Positions 24,584 through 34,348 of a stretch of DNA of 57,568 nucleotides are shown in pieces; positions within the stretch are counted from its first letter, which is position 1, and every line of letters starts with the position of its first letter. Below the pieces are notes generated by a model. That model was not told the DNA's origin. It did not search any database and saw only the letters and a list, made by a program, of their open reading frames with translations. This DNA comes from Thermoleophilia bacterium. Its GTDB lineage: Bacteria > Actinomycetota > Thermoleophilia > Gaiellales > JAICJC01. A program made the position numbers and the translations under genes. The DNA is taken from positions 1 to 57,568 of the forward strand of contig JAICJC010000007.1 in assembly GCA_025928655.1 (NCBI GenBank). Direction: 5' to 3'.

Positions 24584-27271
24584 CTACTCGCCGAGCGCGA
24601 CCAGGGCGGCCAGCTCGTCGTCGTCGAGGTCGGAGAGCACCGACTCGACTCCGCGGTCGACGACCCGGGTCGCCAGGTCGCGCTTGCCCGCGATCAGCCC
24701 GTCGATCCGCTCCTCGATCGTCCCGGCGCAGACCAGCCGGTGTACCTGCACGACCCGCGTCTGGCCGATGCGGTGGGCGCGGTCGGACGCCTGATCCTCG
24801 ACGGCCGGGTTCCACCAGCGGTCGAAGTGGAAGACATGGCTCGCGTTCGTCAGGTTGAGGCCCAGCCCGCCGGCGCGCAGCGACATCACGAGCACCCGCG
24901 GGTCGCCACCCGGCGCCTGGAAGTCGTCGACGATCCGCTCCCGGGCGGTCCGCGGCGTGGAGCCGTCCAGGTACAGCAGGCCGCCGGTGAGCTCCTTGCC
25001 GAAGTGCTCGGCCAGCAGCCGCCCCATGACCGCGTACTGGGTGAAGACGAGCGCGCTGTCCCCCTCGTCCACCACCTCGGCCAGCATCTCCGTGATCCGG
25101 TCGAGCTTGCCCGAGCGGCCCGCCAGGGCGCCCTGGCGGCCGAGCGCGTGCACCGGGTGGTTGCACACCTGCTTCAGCCGCGTGATCAGGGCGAGGACGT
25201 TGCCGCGCCGCTCGATCCCCGAGAGGCCGCGGACGCGGCCGAGCATCGCGTCGATGGTGGCCTGGTAGAGCGCCGCCTGCTCGACGGTGAGCGTGCAGAA
25301 CTCCGTCGAGTCCTGGCGCGGGGGCAGATCCGGGAGCACGGCCGGGTCGGTCTTGCGCCGCCGCAGCAGGAAGGGAGCCGTCATGCGGCGCAGGGCGTCC
25401 TCGGCCCGGCCGTCGCCGCGCCGCTCGATGGCGTTTGCGAACAGGCGCCGGAAGCCGGTGCGGGTGCCGAGCAGGCCGGGGTTCAGGATGTGCATGATCG
25501 ACCACAGGTCGTCGAGCCGGTTCTCCACCGGCGTGCCGGTGAGGGCGACCCGGTGGCCGGCCGTGATCGCCCTGGCCGTCTGGGCGGCCCGGGTGAGCGG
25601 GTTCTTCACCGCCTGGGCCTCGTCGAGCGCGAACATGCGCCACTCCCGCGACGTCAGCAGGCGGCGATCGCGCGGCAGCAGGGCGTACGACGTGAGCACG
25701 ACGTCCCAGCCGTCGAGGTCGGCCGCCTTCGACGTGCGGTCGGGGCCGTGATGGATGAGCGTGCGCAGGCCGGGCGCGAACCGGTGCAGCTCGCGCTGCC
25801 AGTTGCCGAGCACGGACGTCGGGCACACGATCAGCGCCGGCCGGTCGTCCTCGTCGCCGCGGTCGAGCAGGTAGGCGATCAGCTGGACGGTCTTGCCGAG
25901 GCCCATGTCGTCCGCGAGCAGCGTCCCCAGCCCCAGCTCGCGCATGCGCACGAGCCAGCCCAGGCCCGCCTTCTGGTACGGCCGCAGGAGCCCCTCGAAC
26001 TCCGCCGGCGGCTCCACCGGCCGGCGCAGGGCGGGGTCGCGCAGCCGCGCGGCCAGACCGGCCAGGTCGCCCTCGGACTCGACGACCCCCATGACCACGC
26101 CGCGCACATCGGTGGAGCCGGCGAGCGCCGCCCCGAGGGCGGTCATGGCCGGCATCCCGGGGCTGTGCAGCGCAGATGCCGCCAGCGCCCGGGCGCGGGC
26201 GAGCGCCTTGGGATTGAGCGCCCGCCACTCCCCGCCCAGGCGCACGAGCGGCTGGGTGGCCGCGGCCAGCGCCCGCAGCTCCTCGACGCTCACCTCGTGG
26301 CCTCCGAGCGACGCCTTCAGGTCGTAGCGGACGACGCCGTCGAGCTGGAGCGGCCCTCCGGCCAGCTCGAGCCGGGCGTCGTCGAAGTCGAGGTCGCGCT
26401 CCTCGGAGACGGCGGCCGGCAGCTCCACCCGCGCGCCGGCGAACTCGAGCGCCGAGGTGGCCAGCCGCAGCTCGACGACCGCGTCCTCGCCCAGCATCAC
26501 CACGCCGTCCGCCACCCGCCCGAGCGGCGCGAACACGTGCGCGGCCCGGCGCATGAGCCCGGGGTCGTCCGGCGTCACGGTGAGCGGCCAGCCGCCCGAG
26601 GCGTCGCCGGGCAGGTCGAGGCGCAGCTGCAGCGGCGCCAGCGAGTCGCGCAGCCGCACCACCGGCGCCGCCATCCCCAGGTCGGGAGCGACCGCGCGCA
26701 GCATGGGCTGCAGCACCGAGAGGTCGACCCCGGACACCTGCACCTCGCCCGTGCGCAGGATCTTCGGCTCGCGCACGGCGGCCGCGAGCGCCTGCATGCT
26801 CGAGTCCACGAACCCCGCCACCGCCTCCTCGGGCGCGAGCGGCGCCGGCTCCTCGCTCTCGTGATCCTCGACGACGGCGTGGCCGGCCTCCGGGAAGGCG
26901 GCCGCGAACCGGCTCAGGTCGGGCACGGTGCCGCCGTCGAGGATGGCCCGCTCCACCACCCGCGCCGCCAGCCGCCACGCCCGCACCGACGCGCTGGACG
27001 CGCCGTCGCGGTCGGTGAGCAGGTAGGCCAGGCCGGGGAGCGACGCCAGGCAGCGCATCTCCACCGACCGCCGCCGCCCGCCGACCACGACCGTCTGGTT
27101 CAGGCGCCGCAGCGTCGGCGGCAACCCCAGCTCGTCCAGCAGATCGACCCACCCTCCCGGCGTCAGAGGCGAGAACGAGTAAAGCCCGAGCACCGGCTCC
27201 TCGACCCCCCGCGGGACGAAAGCCATCTCGAGCGGCGCCCGCCGCGCGGTGGATGTTGAGGGCAGAGACAA
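24584..27271 (-). CDS. SNF2/HepA-type DEAD-box ATPase
   Basis: 895 residues. The N-terminal ~400 residues match the SNF2-associated region (long beta-rich domain preceding the helicase in bacterial Snf2 proteins). The motor follows, with DDMGLGKT (Walker A), DEAQ (Walker B), the TGTPVENR segment (motif III), and the second RecA lobe ending in QASDRAHRIGQTR (motif VI). It is likely a double-stranded DNA translocase involved in transcription or repair. The start is TTG 27271: a minus-strand TACGGT box at 27279-27284 ends 7 nt before it. It is divergent from the molybdenum hydroxylase operon and shares its promoter core. Confidence 0.92.
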   Translation of the reverse strand: MSLPSTSTARRAPLEMAFVPRGVEEPVLGLYSFSPLTPGGWVDLLDELGLPPTLRRLNQTVVVGGRRRSVEMRCLASLPGLAYLLTDRDGASSASVRAWRLAARVVERAILDGGTVPDLSRFAAAFPEAGHAVVEDHESEEPAPLAPEEAVAGFVDSSMQALAAAVREPKILRTGEVQVSGVDLSVLQPMLRAVAPDLGMAAPVVRLRDSLAPLQLRLDLPGDASGGWPLTVTPDDPGLMRRAAHVFAPLGRVADGVVMLGEDAVVELRLATSALEFAGARVELPAAVSEERDLDFDDARLELAGGPLQLDGVVRYDLKASLGGHEVSVEELRALAAATQPLVRLGGEWRALNPKALARARALAASALHSPGMPAMTALGAALAGSTDVRGVVMGVVESEGDLAGLAARLRDPALRRPVEPPAEFEGLLRPYQKAGLGWLVRMRELGLGTLLADDMGLGKTVQLIAYLLDRGDEDDRPALIVCPTSVLGNWQRELHRFAPGLRTLIHHGPDRTSKAADLDGWDVVLTSYALLPRDRRLLTSREWRMFALDEAQAVKNPLTRAAQTARAITAGHRVALTGTPVENRLDDLWSIMHILNPGLLGTRTGFRRLFANAIERRGDGRAEDALRRMTAPFLLRRRKTDPAVLPDLPPRQDSTEFCTLTVEQAALYQATIDAMLGRVRGLSGIERRGNVLALITRLKQVCNHPVHALGRQGALAGRSGKLDRITEMLAEVVDEGDSALVFTQYAVMGRLLAEHFGKELTGGLLYLDGSTPRTARERIVDDFQAPGGDPRVLVMSLRAGGLGLNLTNASHVFHFDRWWNPAVEDQASDRAHRIGQTRVVQVHRLVCAGTIEERIDGLIAGKRDLATRVVDRGVESVLSDLDDDELAALVALGE

Positions 27272-27277
27272 AATTGG

Positions 27278-27284
27278 TACCGTA
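27278..27284. promoter_or_regulatory. symmetric bidirectional -10 element
   Basis: The heptamer TACCGTA gives TACCGT on the plus strand (27278-27283) and TACGGT on the minus strand (27279-27284). Spacing to ATG 27292 is 8 nt and to TTG 27271 is 7 nt. Both genes would be leaderless and both would be read from the same melted core. Symmetric TANNNTA -10 sequences are known to drive divergent transcription in bacteria. Confidence 0.6.
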
Positions 27285-27291
27285 GCCTGAG

Positions 27292-27747
27292 ATGCAGTTG
27301 CGGCTGACCATCAACGACCAGCGTCATGAGCTGGAGGTGGAGCCGCACCGCCCCCTCGCCGACGTCATCCGCACCGACGCCGCCCTCACCGGCACGAAGG
27401 TCGCCTGCGGCGAGGGCACGTGCGGCAGCTGCACCGTCCTCGTGGATGGGCGCGCGGTGCTCTCGTGCCTCACGCTCGCCGTCGCCTGCGACGGGGCGGA
27501 CGTGCGCACGGTCGAGGGCGAGGACGAGCTGCTCGGCCGGCTGCAGGCGGCGTTCACGGCCGAGGACGCGTTCCAGTGCGGCTTCTGCACGCCCGGCCAG
27601 CTGCTCTCGGCGGTCGCGCTGCTGCGCGCGAACCCCCGCCCCAGCTCGGCCGAGATCCGGGCCGGGATGAGCGGGAACCTGTGCCGCTGCGGCGCCTATC
27701 CGGCCATCGAGCGCGCGGTCGCACGGGCGGCCGGGGAGGCGCGCTAG
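27292..27747 (+). CDS. molybdenum hydroxylase, 2Fe-2S small subunit
   Basis: 151 residues, CoxS/XdhC-like. The N-terminal ferredoxin-type cluster has CGEGTCGSCTVLVDGRAVLSC, and the C-terminal helical cluster CGFCTPGQ plus CRCG. No Tat signal is present, so the enzyme is cytosolic. It passes electrons from the molybdenum centre to FAD. It is first of a three-gene operon: its TAG overlaps the GTG of the large subunit. Leaderless start at ATG 27292. Confidence 0.95.
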   Translation: MQLRLTINDQRHELEVEPHRPLADVIRTDAALTGTKVACGEGTCGSCTVLVDGRAVLSCLTLAVACDGADVRTVEGEDELLGRLQAAFTAEDAFQCGFCTPGQLLSAVALLRANPRPSSAEIRAGMSGNLCRCGAYPAIERAVARAAGEAR

Positions 27748-29987
27748 TGGCTCGGCTCGTGAAGACCCAGGTCGAGATGGAGGGCCGATACGAGGAGCGC
27801 TGGACGCTGGTCGAGGAGGATGTGACGCCCGAGTACGCGGACGGCGAGGAGCTCGCCGTCGTCGGTCATCCGCATACGCGCGTCTCCGCCGCCGCCCGGG
27901 TGACCGGCGGCGCCCGCTTCATCTCCGACATCGACCTGCCCGGCATGGTGCACGCGGCCGTGCTGCGCAGCCCACACGCGAACGCCCGGGTCGCGTCGCT
28001 CGACCGGGCCGCCGCGGCGGCGCTCCCCGGCGTCCGGGCCGTGATCGGGCCGGGCGACGTGCCCGAACGCGACGGCCGGCCGGTGCTGACCGACGCCCCC
28101 GCCTACGCGGGCGGCGCCGTCGCCGCGGTGGCCGCGGACACCCCCGACCAGGCCGAGCGGGCGCTCGAGGCGCTCGCGCCGGGGTGGGAGCCACTCGCGT
28201 TCGTCGTCGACCTCGACGAGGGGCTGGCCCGCCAGGAGTTCACCGAGGACCCGGAGGAGACCTCTCGCGGGGACGTCGACGCCGCCCTCGCCGGCGCGGC
28301 CGCGGTGATCGAGGCCGAGTACCGCACGCCGACCCAGATCCAGACGCCGCTCGAGCCGCACTGCGCCGTCGCGGCCTGGGACGCGGGCGGCCTGACCGTG
28401 TGGTCGTCGACGCAGGGCATCTTCGCCGCCCGCGACGAGCTCGCCCGCGCCTTCGGCCTCGAGCCGGACGACGTGCGGGTCGTGTGCGAGTACATGGGCG
28501 GCGGCTTCGGCGGCAAGCAGGGATGCGGCCCCGAGGGCTACATGGCGGCCGAGCTCGCCCGCCGCGCCGGCCGTCCGGTGCGGCTCGTGTACACGCGCCG
28601 CGACGAGCACACGACGGCCGGCTACCGTGCGCCGACGGTGCAGACGTACCGCATCGGCGCGGATGCGGACGGCAAGCTGGTCGGCGTCGAGGGCTCCGCC
28701 GTCATCGGCGTCGGCGTCCACGGCTGGGTCTTCCCCGTCCTCAACCCGGCGGAGGCGCTGTACGAGTGCGCCCACGTGCGCTCGATGGTGCTGCCGGTGA
28801 AGCTCAACCTGGGCTTCTCGAACGCGTTCCGGGCGCCGGGCGTGATGGAGGGGACGTTCGGCTTCGAGCAGGCGCTCGACGAGCTGGCGGAGGAGCTCGG
28901 GATCGACCCGCTCGAGATCCGCCTGCGCAACCCGGCGGCGATCGAGCAGGCGAGCGGCAAGCCGTACACGTCCAAGCACCTCGAGGCCTGCCAGCGGCGC
29001 GTCGCCGAGCTGGCCGGCTGGAAGGAGCGCGACGCGCTGCGGTCGGACGGGCGCGTGCGCCGCGGGATGGGGCTCGCGAGCCAGATCTGGTGGGGCGGCG
29101 GCGGCCCGCCCGCGCACGCCACCGTGCGCCTCGGCAAGACCGCCCGCCCGACGCTCGTGTGCGGCTTCCAGGACATCGGCACCGGCACGATGACGGCCAG
29201 CGCCGTCGTCGTCGCCGAGGCGCTCGGCGTGCCCGTCGGCCACGTGCGCGTCCAGGCCGGCGACACCGCCCGCTCCGGCTACGGGCCGACGTCCGGCGGG
29301 TCGATGACGCTCGCGTCGGTCGCGCCGGCCGTGCGCACGGCCGCGCACGACGTGCGCACGCAGCTGCTCGACCTGGCCGCGGACATGTTCGAGATCGCCG
29401 CCTCCGACCTGGTGCTCGCGGACGGCCACGTCAGCTCCCGCGACGGGACGCTGCGGCACGAGATCACCGAGATCACGTCGAAGCTCGGCAACTCGTCGCT
29501 GGTCGGGCACGGCTCGCGCGGGCCCAACCCCGACGGCATGCGCGTCAACACGTTCGGCTGCCAGGCGGCCCAGATCGCGGTCGACACGCTCACCGGCGCG
29601 GTCACCGTCGAGAAGGTGTGGGCGGTGCACGACGTCGGCCGCATCGTCAACCCGATGGGCGCGATGAGCCAGGTCACCGGCGGCGTGCTGCAGGCGGTCG
29701 GGTTCGCGCTGTCGGAGGAGCGGGTCGTCGATCCGACCACCGGCACCGTGGTGAACGCCGGGCTCGAGGATTACAAGGTGCCGACCATCGCGGACACGCC
29801 GGAGATCGTGTGCGAGTTCGTCGACTCCCCCGATCCCCACCTCGCCCTGGGCATCAAAGGGCTCGGGGAGCCGCCCATCATCCCGACCGCGGCGGCCATC
29901 GGAAACGCGTTCGCCCACGCCACCGGCGTGCGCGTGCGGCAGGCGCCGTTCACGCCCCGGCGGGTGCTGGAGGCACTCGCGGGATGA
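27747..29987 (+). CDS. molybdenum hydroxylase, molybdopterin large subunit
   Basis: 746 residues from GTG 27747 (1-nt overlap with the small subunit). Xanthine dehydrogenase/CoxL family: MGGGFGGKQGCGPEGY (Mo-pterin contact), RAPGVMEGTFGFEQALDELA, and near the C-terminus GIKGLGEPP, whose Glu matches the catalytic base of XDH-type hydroxylases. The active-site loop of true CO dehydrogenase (AYRCSFR) is not seen, so it is a hydroxylase of an aldehyde, purine or aromatic, not a CO dehydrogenase. The N-terminal 35 residues (VKTQVEMEGRYEERWTLVEEDV) precede the usual domain start and are unusual. Confidence 0.93.
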   Translation: MARLVKTQVEMEGRYEERWTLVEEDVTPEYADGEELAVVGHPHTRVSAAARVTGGARFISDIDLPGMVHAAVLRSPHANARVASLDRAAAAALPGVRAVIGPGDVPERDGRPVLTDAPAYAGGAVAAVAADTPDQAERALEALAPGWEPLAFVVDLDEGLARQEFTEDPEETSRGDVDAALAGAAAVIEAEYRTPTQIQTPLEPHCAVAAWDAGGLTVWSSTQGIFAARDELARAFGLEPDDVRVVCEYMGGGFGGKQGCGPEGYMAAELARRAGRPVRLVYTRRDEHTTAGYRAPTVQTYRIGADADGKLVGVEGSAVIGVGVHGWVFPVLNPAEALYECAHVRSMVLPVKLNLGFSNAFRAPGVMEGTFGFEQALDELAEELGIDPLEIRLRNPAAIEQASGKPYTSKHLEACQRRVAELAGWKERDALRSDGRVRRGMGLASQIWWGGGGPPAHATVRLGKTARPTLVCGFQDIGTGTMTASAVVVAEALGVPVGHVRVQAGDTARSGYGPTSGGSMTLASVAPAVRTAAHDVRTQLLDLAADMFEIAASDLVLADGHVSSRDGTLRHEITEITSKLGNSSLVGHGSRGPNPDGMRVNTFGCQAAQIAVDTLTGAVTVEKVWAVHDVGRIVNPMGAMSQVTGGVLQAVGFALSEERVVDPTTGTVVNAGLEDYKVPTIADTPEIVCEFVDSPDPHLALGIKGLGEPPIIPTAAAIGNAFAHATGVRVRQAPFTPRRVLEALAG

Positions 29988-30859
29988 AGCCGTTCACCTA
30001 TTCCGCGCCGGCGTCGGTCGCCGAGGCCGCCGAGCGGCTCGCGGCTCCGGGCGCGCGGGCGATGGGCGGCGGCACCGACCTCCTGCCCCAGCTGCAGCGC
30101 GGCATCCGCCGGGCCGGCGAGGTCGTCGACCTGCGCGGCGCCGTGCCGGCGGGCATCCTGGCGGCCGGCCAGGGGGTGCGCATCGGCGCGGCGACCCGGG
30201 TCGCCGACGTGGCCCGTGACCCCGACATGGCCGCCCGCTTCGCCGTGCTGGCCCAGGCGGCCGGGGCGGTGGCGTCGCCGCAGCTGCGCGAGATGGGCAC
30301 CGTCGCCGGCAACCTGTGCCAGGCGGTGCGGTGCTGGTACTACCGCCACCCCGACCTGACCTGCTGGCTGCGCGGCGGCGACACCTGCTACGCCCAGGTC
30401 GGCGACCACCGCAAGCACGGTCTCGAGCCGGGCGACTGCATCTCCGTCGCCCCCTCCGACCTGGCCGCCGCGCTGCTGGCCCTGCGGGCCGTCGTCACCA
30501 CGAACCGGCGGGAGTCGTTCCCGCTCGCCGACCTCTACCGCAAGGCGACCGCCGGGGACCGCTCGACGATCGCGCTCGACGACGGCGAGCTGGTCACGGC
30601 CGTCACGGTGCCGGAGCCGCCGGACGCGAGCGCCTACATGCGCGCCGGCGAGCGGGCGGCCTGGAGCTTCGCCCTCTGCGGCGTCGCCGCGGCCCGCTTC
30701 GGCGGCGAGGTGCGCCTGGCGGCGATCGGCGTGTCGAACCTGCCCCGGCTGCTCGACCCGGCCGATCCGCTGGCCGGCCTGCCCGGCCTCGAGATGACAG
30801 GCTGGAAGCGCCGGCTGCTCGAGACCCTCACACAGGACGCGCTCGCCGCGGTAGGGTGA
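29984..30859 (+). CDS. molybdenum hydroxylase, FAD subunit with probable extra 4Fe-4S cluster
   Basis: 291 residues, CoxM/XdhB-like. The FAD motif GGGTDLLPQLQRG is at 28-40 and GTVAGNLCQ at 105-113. Unlike CoxM it carries Cys117, Cys127, Cys135 and Cys152 in an insert (RCWYYRHPDLTCWLRGGDTC), closely like the 4Fe-4S insert of the E. coli aldehyde oxidase subunit PaoB. This suggests an aldehyde-oxidase-like electron chain with an additional cluster. ATG 29984 overlaps the large-subunit stop (ATGA). Its last codons overlap the -10 box of the next gene. Confidence 0.92.
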   Translation: MKPFTYSAPASVAEAAERLAAPGARAMGGGTDLLPQLQRGIRRAGEVVDLRGAVPAGILAAGQGVRIGAATRVADVARDPDMAARFAVLAQAAGAVASPQLREMGTVAGNLCQAVRCWYYRHPDLTCWLRGGDTCYAQVGDHRKHGLEPGDCISVAPSDLAAALLALRAVVTTNRRESFPLADLYRKATAGDRSTIALDDGELVTAVTVPEPPDASAYMRAGERAAWSFALCGVAAARFGGEVRLAAIGVSNLPRLLDPADPLAGLPGLEMTGWKRRLLETLTQDALAAVG

Positions 30860-30863
30860 CCCG

Positions 30864-31772
30864 ATGGGCAGATGGGCCGGCGTCGTCTCCGTGGTCGTGG
30901 CCGCGCTCGCGCTGCCCGCGTCGGCGGCGGCCAGGCCGCTGCCGCAGATGCCGGTGCGGACGAAGCCGCCCCCGGTGAAGGAGGAGTCGCCGTCGGCGGC
31001 GCCGGGCTACCTCGCCTGGGTGCAGAACACGCGCAGCCACCCGCACCTCTTCAACGTCTACGCGCAGCACGACGGCCGCACCCGGTACCGGGTGAACCCG
31101 GTCGGCACGCAGGCGGGGCTCGGCACCGGGATCGACGGGACGACGCTCGTCTACACGCAGCGGCACCGCGGGGGGTTCAACATCCGCATGTTCGACCTCG
31201 CGACGAAGCACCGCTTCGCGCCCCCGGCCGGCGTGAACACGCCGCGCATCGAGGACGAGCCCACCGTCTCCGGCGACTGGCTGCTCTTCCACCGCAGCCA
31301 CGGCGGGGCGACGCCGGGGCAGCGGGTCATCCTGCGCGATCTGCGCAGCGGGGAGACGCGGGTGCTCGCCTCCGTGGACGGGCGCGCCGCGCTGCTCGAG
31401 GCCGGCCAGGTGAACGGCGACTGGGCGGTCTTCACCAAGTCCGTGGACGGGACGCGCTTCAACGTCTGGCGCTACCGGATCTCGACGAGGACGCTCGTCG
31501 AGGTGCCCAACCCGCGCGACAGGGTGCACTCCTCGGCGGCGGTGAACCCGTTCGGCACGGTGTACTTCGAGGAGAGCGGGAGGCGCTGCGGCGCCAACGC
31601 GACCGTCGAGATCTACCCGGTCGGCGGCCCGATGATCACCGCCGGGACGCTGCGGCCGGGGATCGACATGTTCCACCCGTTCCTGTTCGCCAACGCGACC
31701 GACAGCTACCTCTTCGCGAAGCTGCACTGCGTGGGCGGCGCCACCGACATCTTCGAGTCGAACTTCGCCTGA
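30864..31772 (+). CDS. secreted beta-propeller-like protein
   Basis: 302 residues. A clear signal peptide (MGRWAGVVSVVVAALALPASAAA, probable cleavage after ASAAA) is followed by repeated short strands with motifs such as YLAWVQN, LVYTQRH, WLLFHRS and WAVFTKS. The roughly regular spacing suggests a TolB/WD40-like propeller of five to six blades. Two cysteines near the end (RRCGANA, LHCVGGA) may pair. Function unknown. A TAGGGT box (30852-30857) ends 6 nt before the ATG, so it can be transcribed separately from the hydroxylase operon just upstream. Confidence 0.75.
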   Translation: MGRWAGVVSVVVAALALPASAAARPLPQMPVRTKPPPVKEESPSAAPGYLAWVQNTRSHPHLFNVYAQHDGRTRYRVNPVGTQAGLGTGIDGTTLVYTQRHRGGFNIRMFDLATKHRFAPPAGVNTPRIEDEPTVSGDWLLFHRSHGGATPGQRVILRDLRSGETRVLASVDGRAALLEAGQVNGDWAVFTKSVDGTRFNVWRYRISTRTLVEVPNPRDRVHSSAAVNPFGTVYFEESGRRCGANATVEIYPVGGPMITAGTLRPGIDMFHPFLFANATDSYLFAKLHCVGGATDIFESNFA

Positions 31773-31791
31773 TGCGGCAGTGTCGGGTCGT

Positions 31792-32397
31792 TCAGCCCGA
31801 GTAGTCGAACGTCGACTCGAAGCCGGTGCGGCCGGTGAACTCGAACGAGAAGTGCTCGTCGGCGGCGACCAGCCGCTCGGCCACCACCTCGCGACCCGAG
31901 CGGTCGTGGCCGGGGATGATGCAGGTCACCGTGCTCCCCGTCTCATATGGCGTGGTCATCGTCAGCGTGACGGCCCCGCCGGCGCGGAAGCGGCCGCGGC
32001 CGCGCGTGTGGTCGAGGTCGATGTCGCTCGCGTGCACCGCTAGCACCTCGCTCGGCTTGAAGACCCACGGGAACTGCTCGGCCGGCGTCCCGCCCAGCCG
32101 GCCCAGGAACACGTCCTCAAGCGCCTGCCGCTGGCCGTCGTCGCCGCGGCCGTCGACGTGGAGCACGAACCGCCACGGCGAGCCCGGCTCGTCGTCGGCG
32201 TAGCGGATGACCATGACGACGTCGAGCCCGGACAGGTCGGCGTCACCGACCGCCCCCTCCTCCACGTGCCAGGAGAGGGCGCCGATGCACTCGCCGTAGG
32301 TCGAGCGGCCGCCGGGGACGCCGTCGATGCGGCGGCACGGGCAGATCGGATCGCAGTTGCACGCCTCGAGCGTCGTGCCCCGGAGCCGCCAGCTCAC
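31792..32397 (-). CDS. DUF1326 family protein
   Basis: 201 residues starting [22 protein letters not shown], the cysteine-rich signature (CNCDxxCPC) of DUF1326. Later blocks ([46 protein letters not shown]) also fit. Family function is unknown; the cysteines suggest metal or redox chemistry. It follows ilvD with a 4-bp ATGA overlap, so it is translated from the same message and might relate to Fe-S enzyme upkeep (inference). Confidence 0.88.
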   Translation of the reverse strand: MSWRLRGTTLEACNCDPICPCRRIDGVPGGRSTYGECIGALSWHVEEGAVGDADLSGLDVVMVIRYADDEPGSPWRFVLHVDGRGDDGQRQALEDVFLGRLGGTPAEQFPWVFKPSEVLAVHASDIDLDHTRGRGRFRAGGAVTLTMTTPYETGSTVTCIIPGHDRSGREVVAERLVAADEHFSFEFTGRTGFESTFDYSG

Positions 32398-34094
32398 GGC
32401 CGGGTGACGGCGCCTTCGCTCGCCGACGAGACGAGCGCGGCGTACTTCGCGAACACGCCGTGCTCGTAGCGCGGCTTGGGCGGCGTCCAGTCGCGCAGGC
32501 GGGCCGCGATCTCGTCCTCGGAGAGCAGCACCCGCAGCTCGCGTGCCTCCACGTCGAACTCGATGGTGTCCCCGTCCTGGACGGCGGCGATCGGGCCGCC
32601 GTGCGCCGCCTCGGGCGTCACGTGACCGGCCATCAGCCCGTGGGTGGCGCCCGAGAAGCGGCCGTCGGTGAGGAGCGCGACCTCCTCGCCCAGGCCCTCG
32701 CCGACGATCGCGGCGGTGACGTGCAGCATCTCGCGCATGCCCGGGCCCCCGGCGGGGCCCTCGTAGCGGATCACGACGACGTCGCCCGGCTTGATCGCCC
32801 CCGCCTTGACCGCCGCGAAGCAGTCCTCCTCGCAGTCGAACACGCGGGCCGGGCCGCTGTGCGACGTGCGCTCGTGGCCGGCCAGCTTGACGACGCAGCC
32901 GTCCGGCGAGAGGTTGCCGCGCAGGATCGCGAGCCCGCCGGTGGGCTTGAGCGGCGACTCGATGGGGACGACCACCGGCTGTCCCGGCGTCTCGACGGCC
33001 TGGTCGACGATCTCGCCCATCGTGCGGCCGTCGACGTTGCGGGCGCAGGCGTGGACGAGCTCGCGCTTGCGCAGCTCGCGGGCGACCAGCGCGACGCCGC
33101 CGGCGTCGAAGAGGTCGGTCGCGACGAACTGGCCCCCCGGCTTGAGGCTGGCGACGATCGGCGTGCGGGCCGCGATCTGGTCGAACTCGTCGATCGAGAA
33201 CGGGATCTGCAGCTCGTGGGCGATCGCGAGCAGGTGCAGCACGCCGTTCGTCGATCCGCCGGCGGCGGCCACCGAGGCGGCCGCGTTCTCGATCGCCTCA
33301 CGGGTGATGATGTGCGACGGGCGGATGTCCTCGCGCACGAGCTTCATCGCCAGCCGGCCGCACTCCTCGGCGGCGTCGCCCTTGCCCCGGTTGAGCGCCG
33401 GGATGCCGTTCAGGCCCGCCGGGCTGATCCCCAGGAAGTCGAGCGCCATCGACATGGTGTTGGCGGTGTACTGGCCGCCGCAGGCCCCGGCGCCCGGGCA
33501 CGCGGACGACTCGACCTCGTGCAGCTCGGCGGCGTCGATCTTGCCGGCGGCGTAGGCGCCGACCGCCTCGAACACGTCCTGGATCGTGATGTCGCGGCCC
33601 CGGAACGTCCCCGGCGCGATGGTGCCGTTGTAGAGCACGAGCCCCGGTACGTCGAGGCGGCAGAGCGCCATCGCGCCGGCGGGGATCGTCTTGTCGCAGC
33701 CGACGATGCACACGAGGCCGTCCATCAGGTGCCCGCGCACGACGAGCTCGATCGAGTCGGTGATCAGCTCGCGGCTGATCAGCGACGCCTTCATCCCCTC
33801 CGTCCCCATCGTCACGCCGTCCGAGATGGACACGGTGTTGAACTCCATCGGCGTTCCGCCGGCGGCGCGGATGCCCGCCTTCACGCGCTGCGCCAGCTCC
33901 CGCTGGTTGAAGTTGCACGGCATCGTCTCGATCCACGTCGTGGCGACGCCGACCAGGGGCTTGGCGAGGTCGTCGTCGGTGAAGCCGATCGCCTTCAGCA
34001 TCGACCGCGCGGCGGCCCGGTCGGGGCCGTCGGTCAGGGCGGCACTGTGGCGCTTGGCAGGATCAGAGGGGCGGTCGTACGGGTTCGTCGGCAT
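32394..34094 (-). CDS. ilvD: dihydroxy-acid dehydratase
   Basis: 566 residues, IlvD/EDD family. It dehydrates 2,3-dihydroxyisovalerate to 2-ketoisovalerate in valine/leucine synthesis. Fe-S ligand cysteines are visible in [21 protein letters not shown] and [13 protein letters not shown]-terminal [21 protein letters not shown] is diagnostic. TAGGCT on the minus strand (34103-34108) ends 8 nt before ATG 34094 and overlaps the stop codon of the upstream small gene. Complements ilvC at the left of the window. Confidence 0.96.
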   Translation of the reverse strand: MPTNPYDRPSDPAKRHSAALTDGPDRAAARSMLKAIGFTDDDLAKPLVGVATTWIETMPCNFNQRELAQRVKAGIRAAGGTPMEFNTVSISDGVTMGTEGMKASLISRELITDSIELVVRGHLMDGLVCIVGCDKTIPAGAMALCRLDVPGLVLYNGTIAPGTFRGRDITIQDVFEAVGAYAAGKIDAAELHEVESSACPGAGACGGQYTANTMSMALDFLGISPAGLNGIPALNRGKGDAAEECGRLAMKLVREDIRPSHIITREAIENAAASVAAAGGSTNGVLHLLAIAHELQIPFSIDEFDQIAARTPIVASLKPGGQFVATDLFDAGGVALVARELRKRELVHACARNVDGRTMGEIVDQAVETPGQPVVVPIESPLKPTGGLAILRGNLSPDGCVVKLAGHERTSHSGPARVFDCEEDCFAAVKAGAIKPGDVVVIRYEGPAGGPGMREMLHVTAAIVGEGLGEEVALLTDGRFSGATHGLMAGHVTPEAAHGGPIAAVQDGDTIEFDVEARELRVLLSEDEIAARLRDWTPPKPRYEHGVFAKYAALVSSASEGAVTRP

Positions 34095-34105
34095 GGCCGC
34101 CTAGC

Positions 34106-34342
34106 CTACCGATCCACCACCTCCACCGCGACGTACAGCCCCCACGCCTGGCCCGACTCGAAGAGCTCGTCCTGGTCGACGTCGCCGACCTCCCCCAGCA
34201 CGTGCGGCGTGGGATCGTCCTTCGTCGAGCCCCACACCATCTTGCGCGGCGGCGGCGCGACGGCCTGCGCCAGGTGGTCTCCGCGCTCCTGGGCCGCGAG
34301 CAGCTCCTCGCCGGCCGGCCCGTCCGCGTATCCCTTTCCCAT
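34106..34342 (-). CDS. small conserved hypothetical protein
   Basis: 78 residues, acidic and hydrophilic: MGKGYADGPAGEELLAAQERGDH, then KMVWGSTKDDPTPHVLGEVG and GLYVAVEVVDR. No domain recognised. The start is supported by a TACACT box (minus strand, 34349-34354) ending 6 nt upstream. It sits directly before ilvD (11 nt) and is divergent from a membrane-protein gene with overlapping promoter boxes. It is probably cytosolic; function unknown. Confidence 0.65.
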   Translation of the reverse strand: MGKGYADGPAGEELLAAQERGDHLAQAVAPPPRKMVWGSTKDDPTPHVLGEVGDVDQDELFESGQAWGLYVAVEVVDR

Positions 34343-34348
34343 CCCGCA

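Noticed and set aside
27747-29987. Aerobic CO dehydrogenase large subunit
   Set aside because: The copper-binding active-site loop AYRCSFR is not found, and the FAD subunit has a PaoB-type cysteine insert instead.
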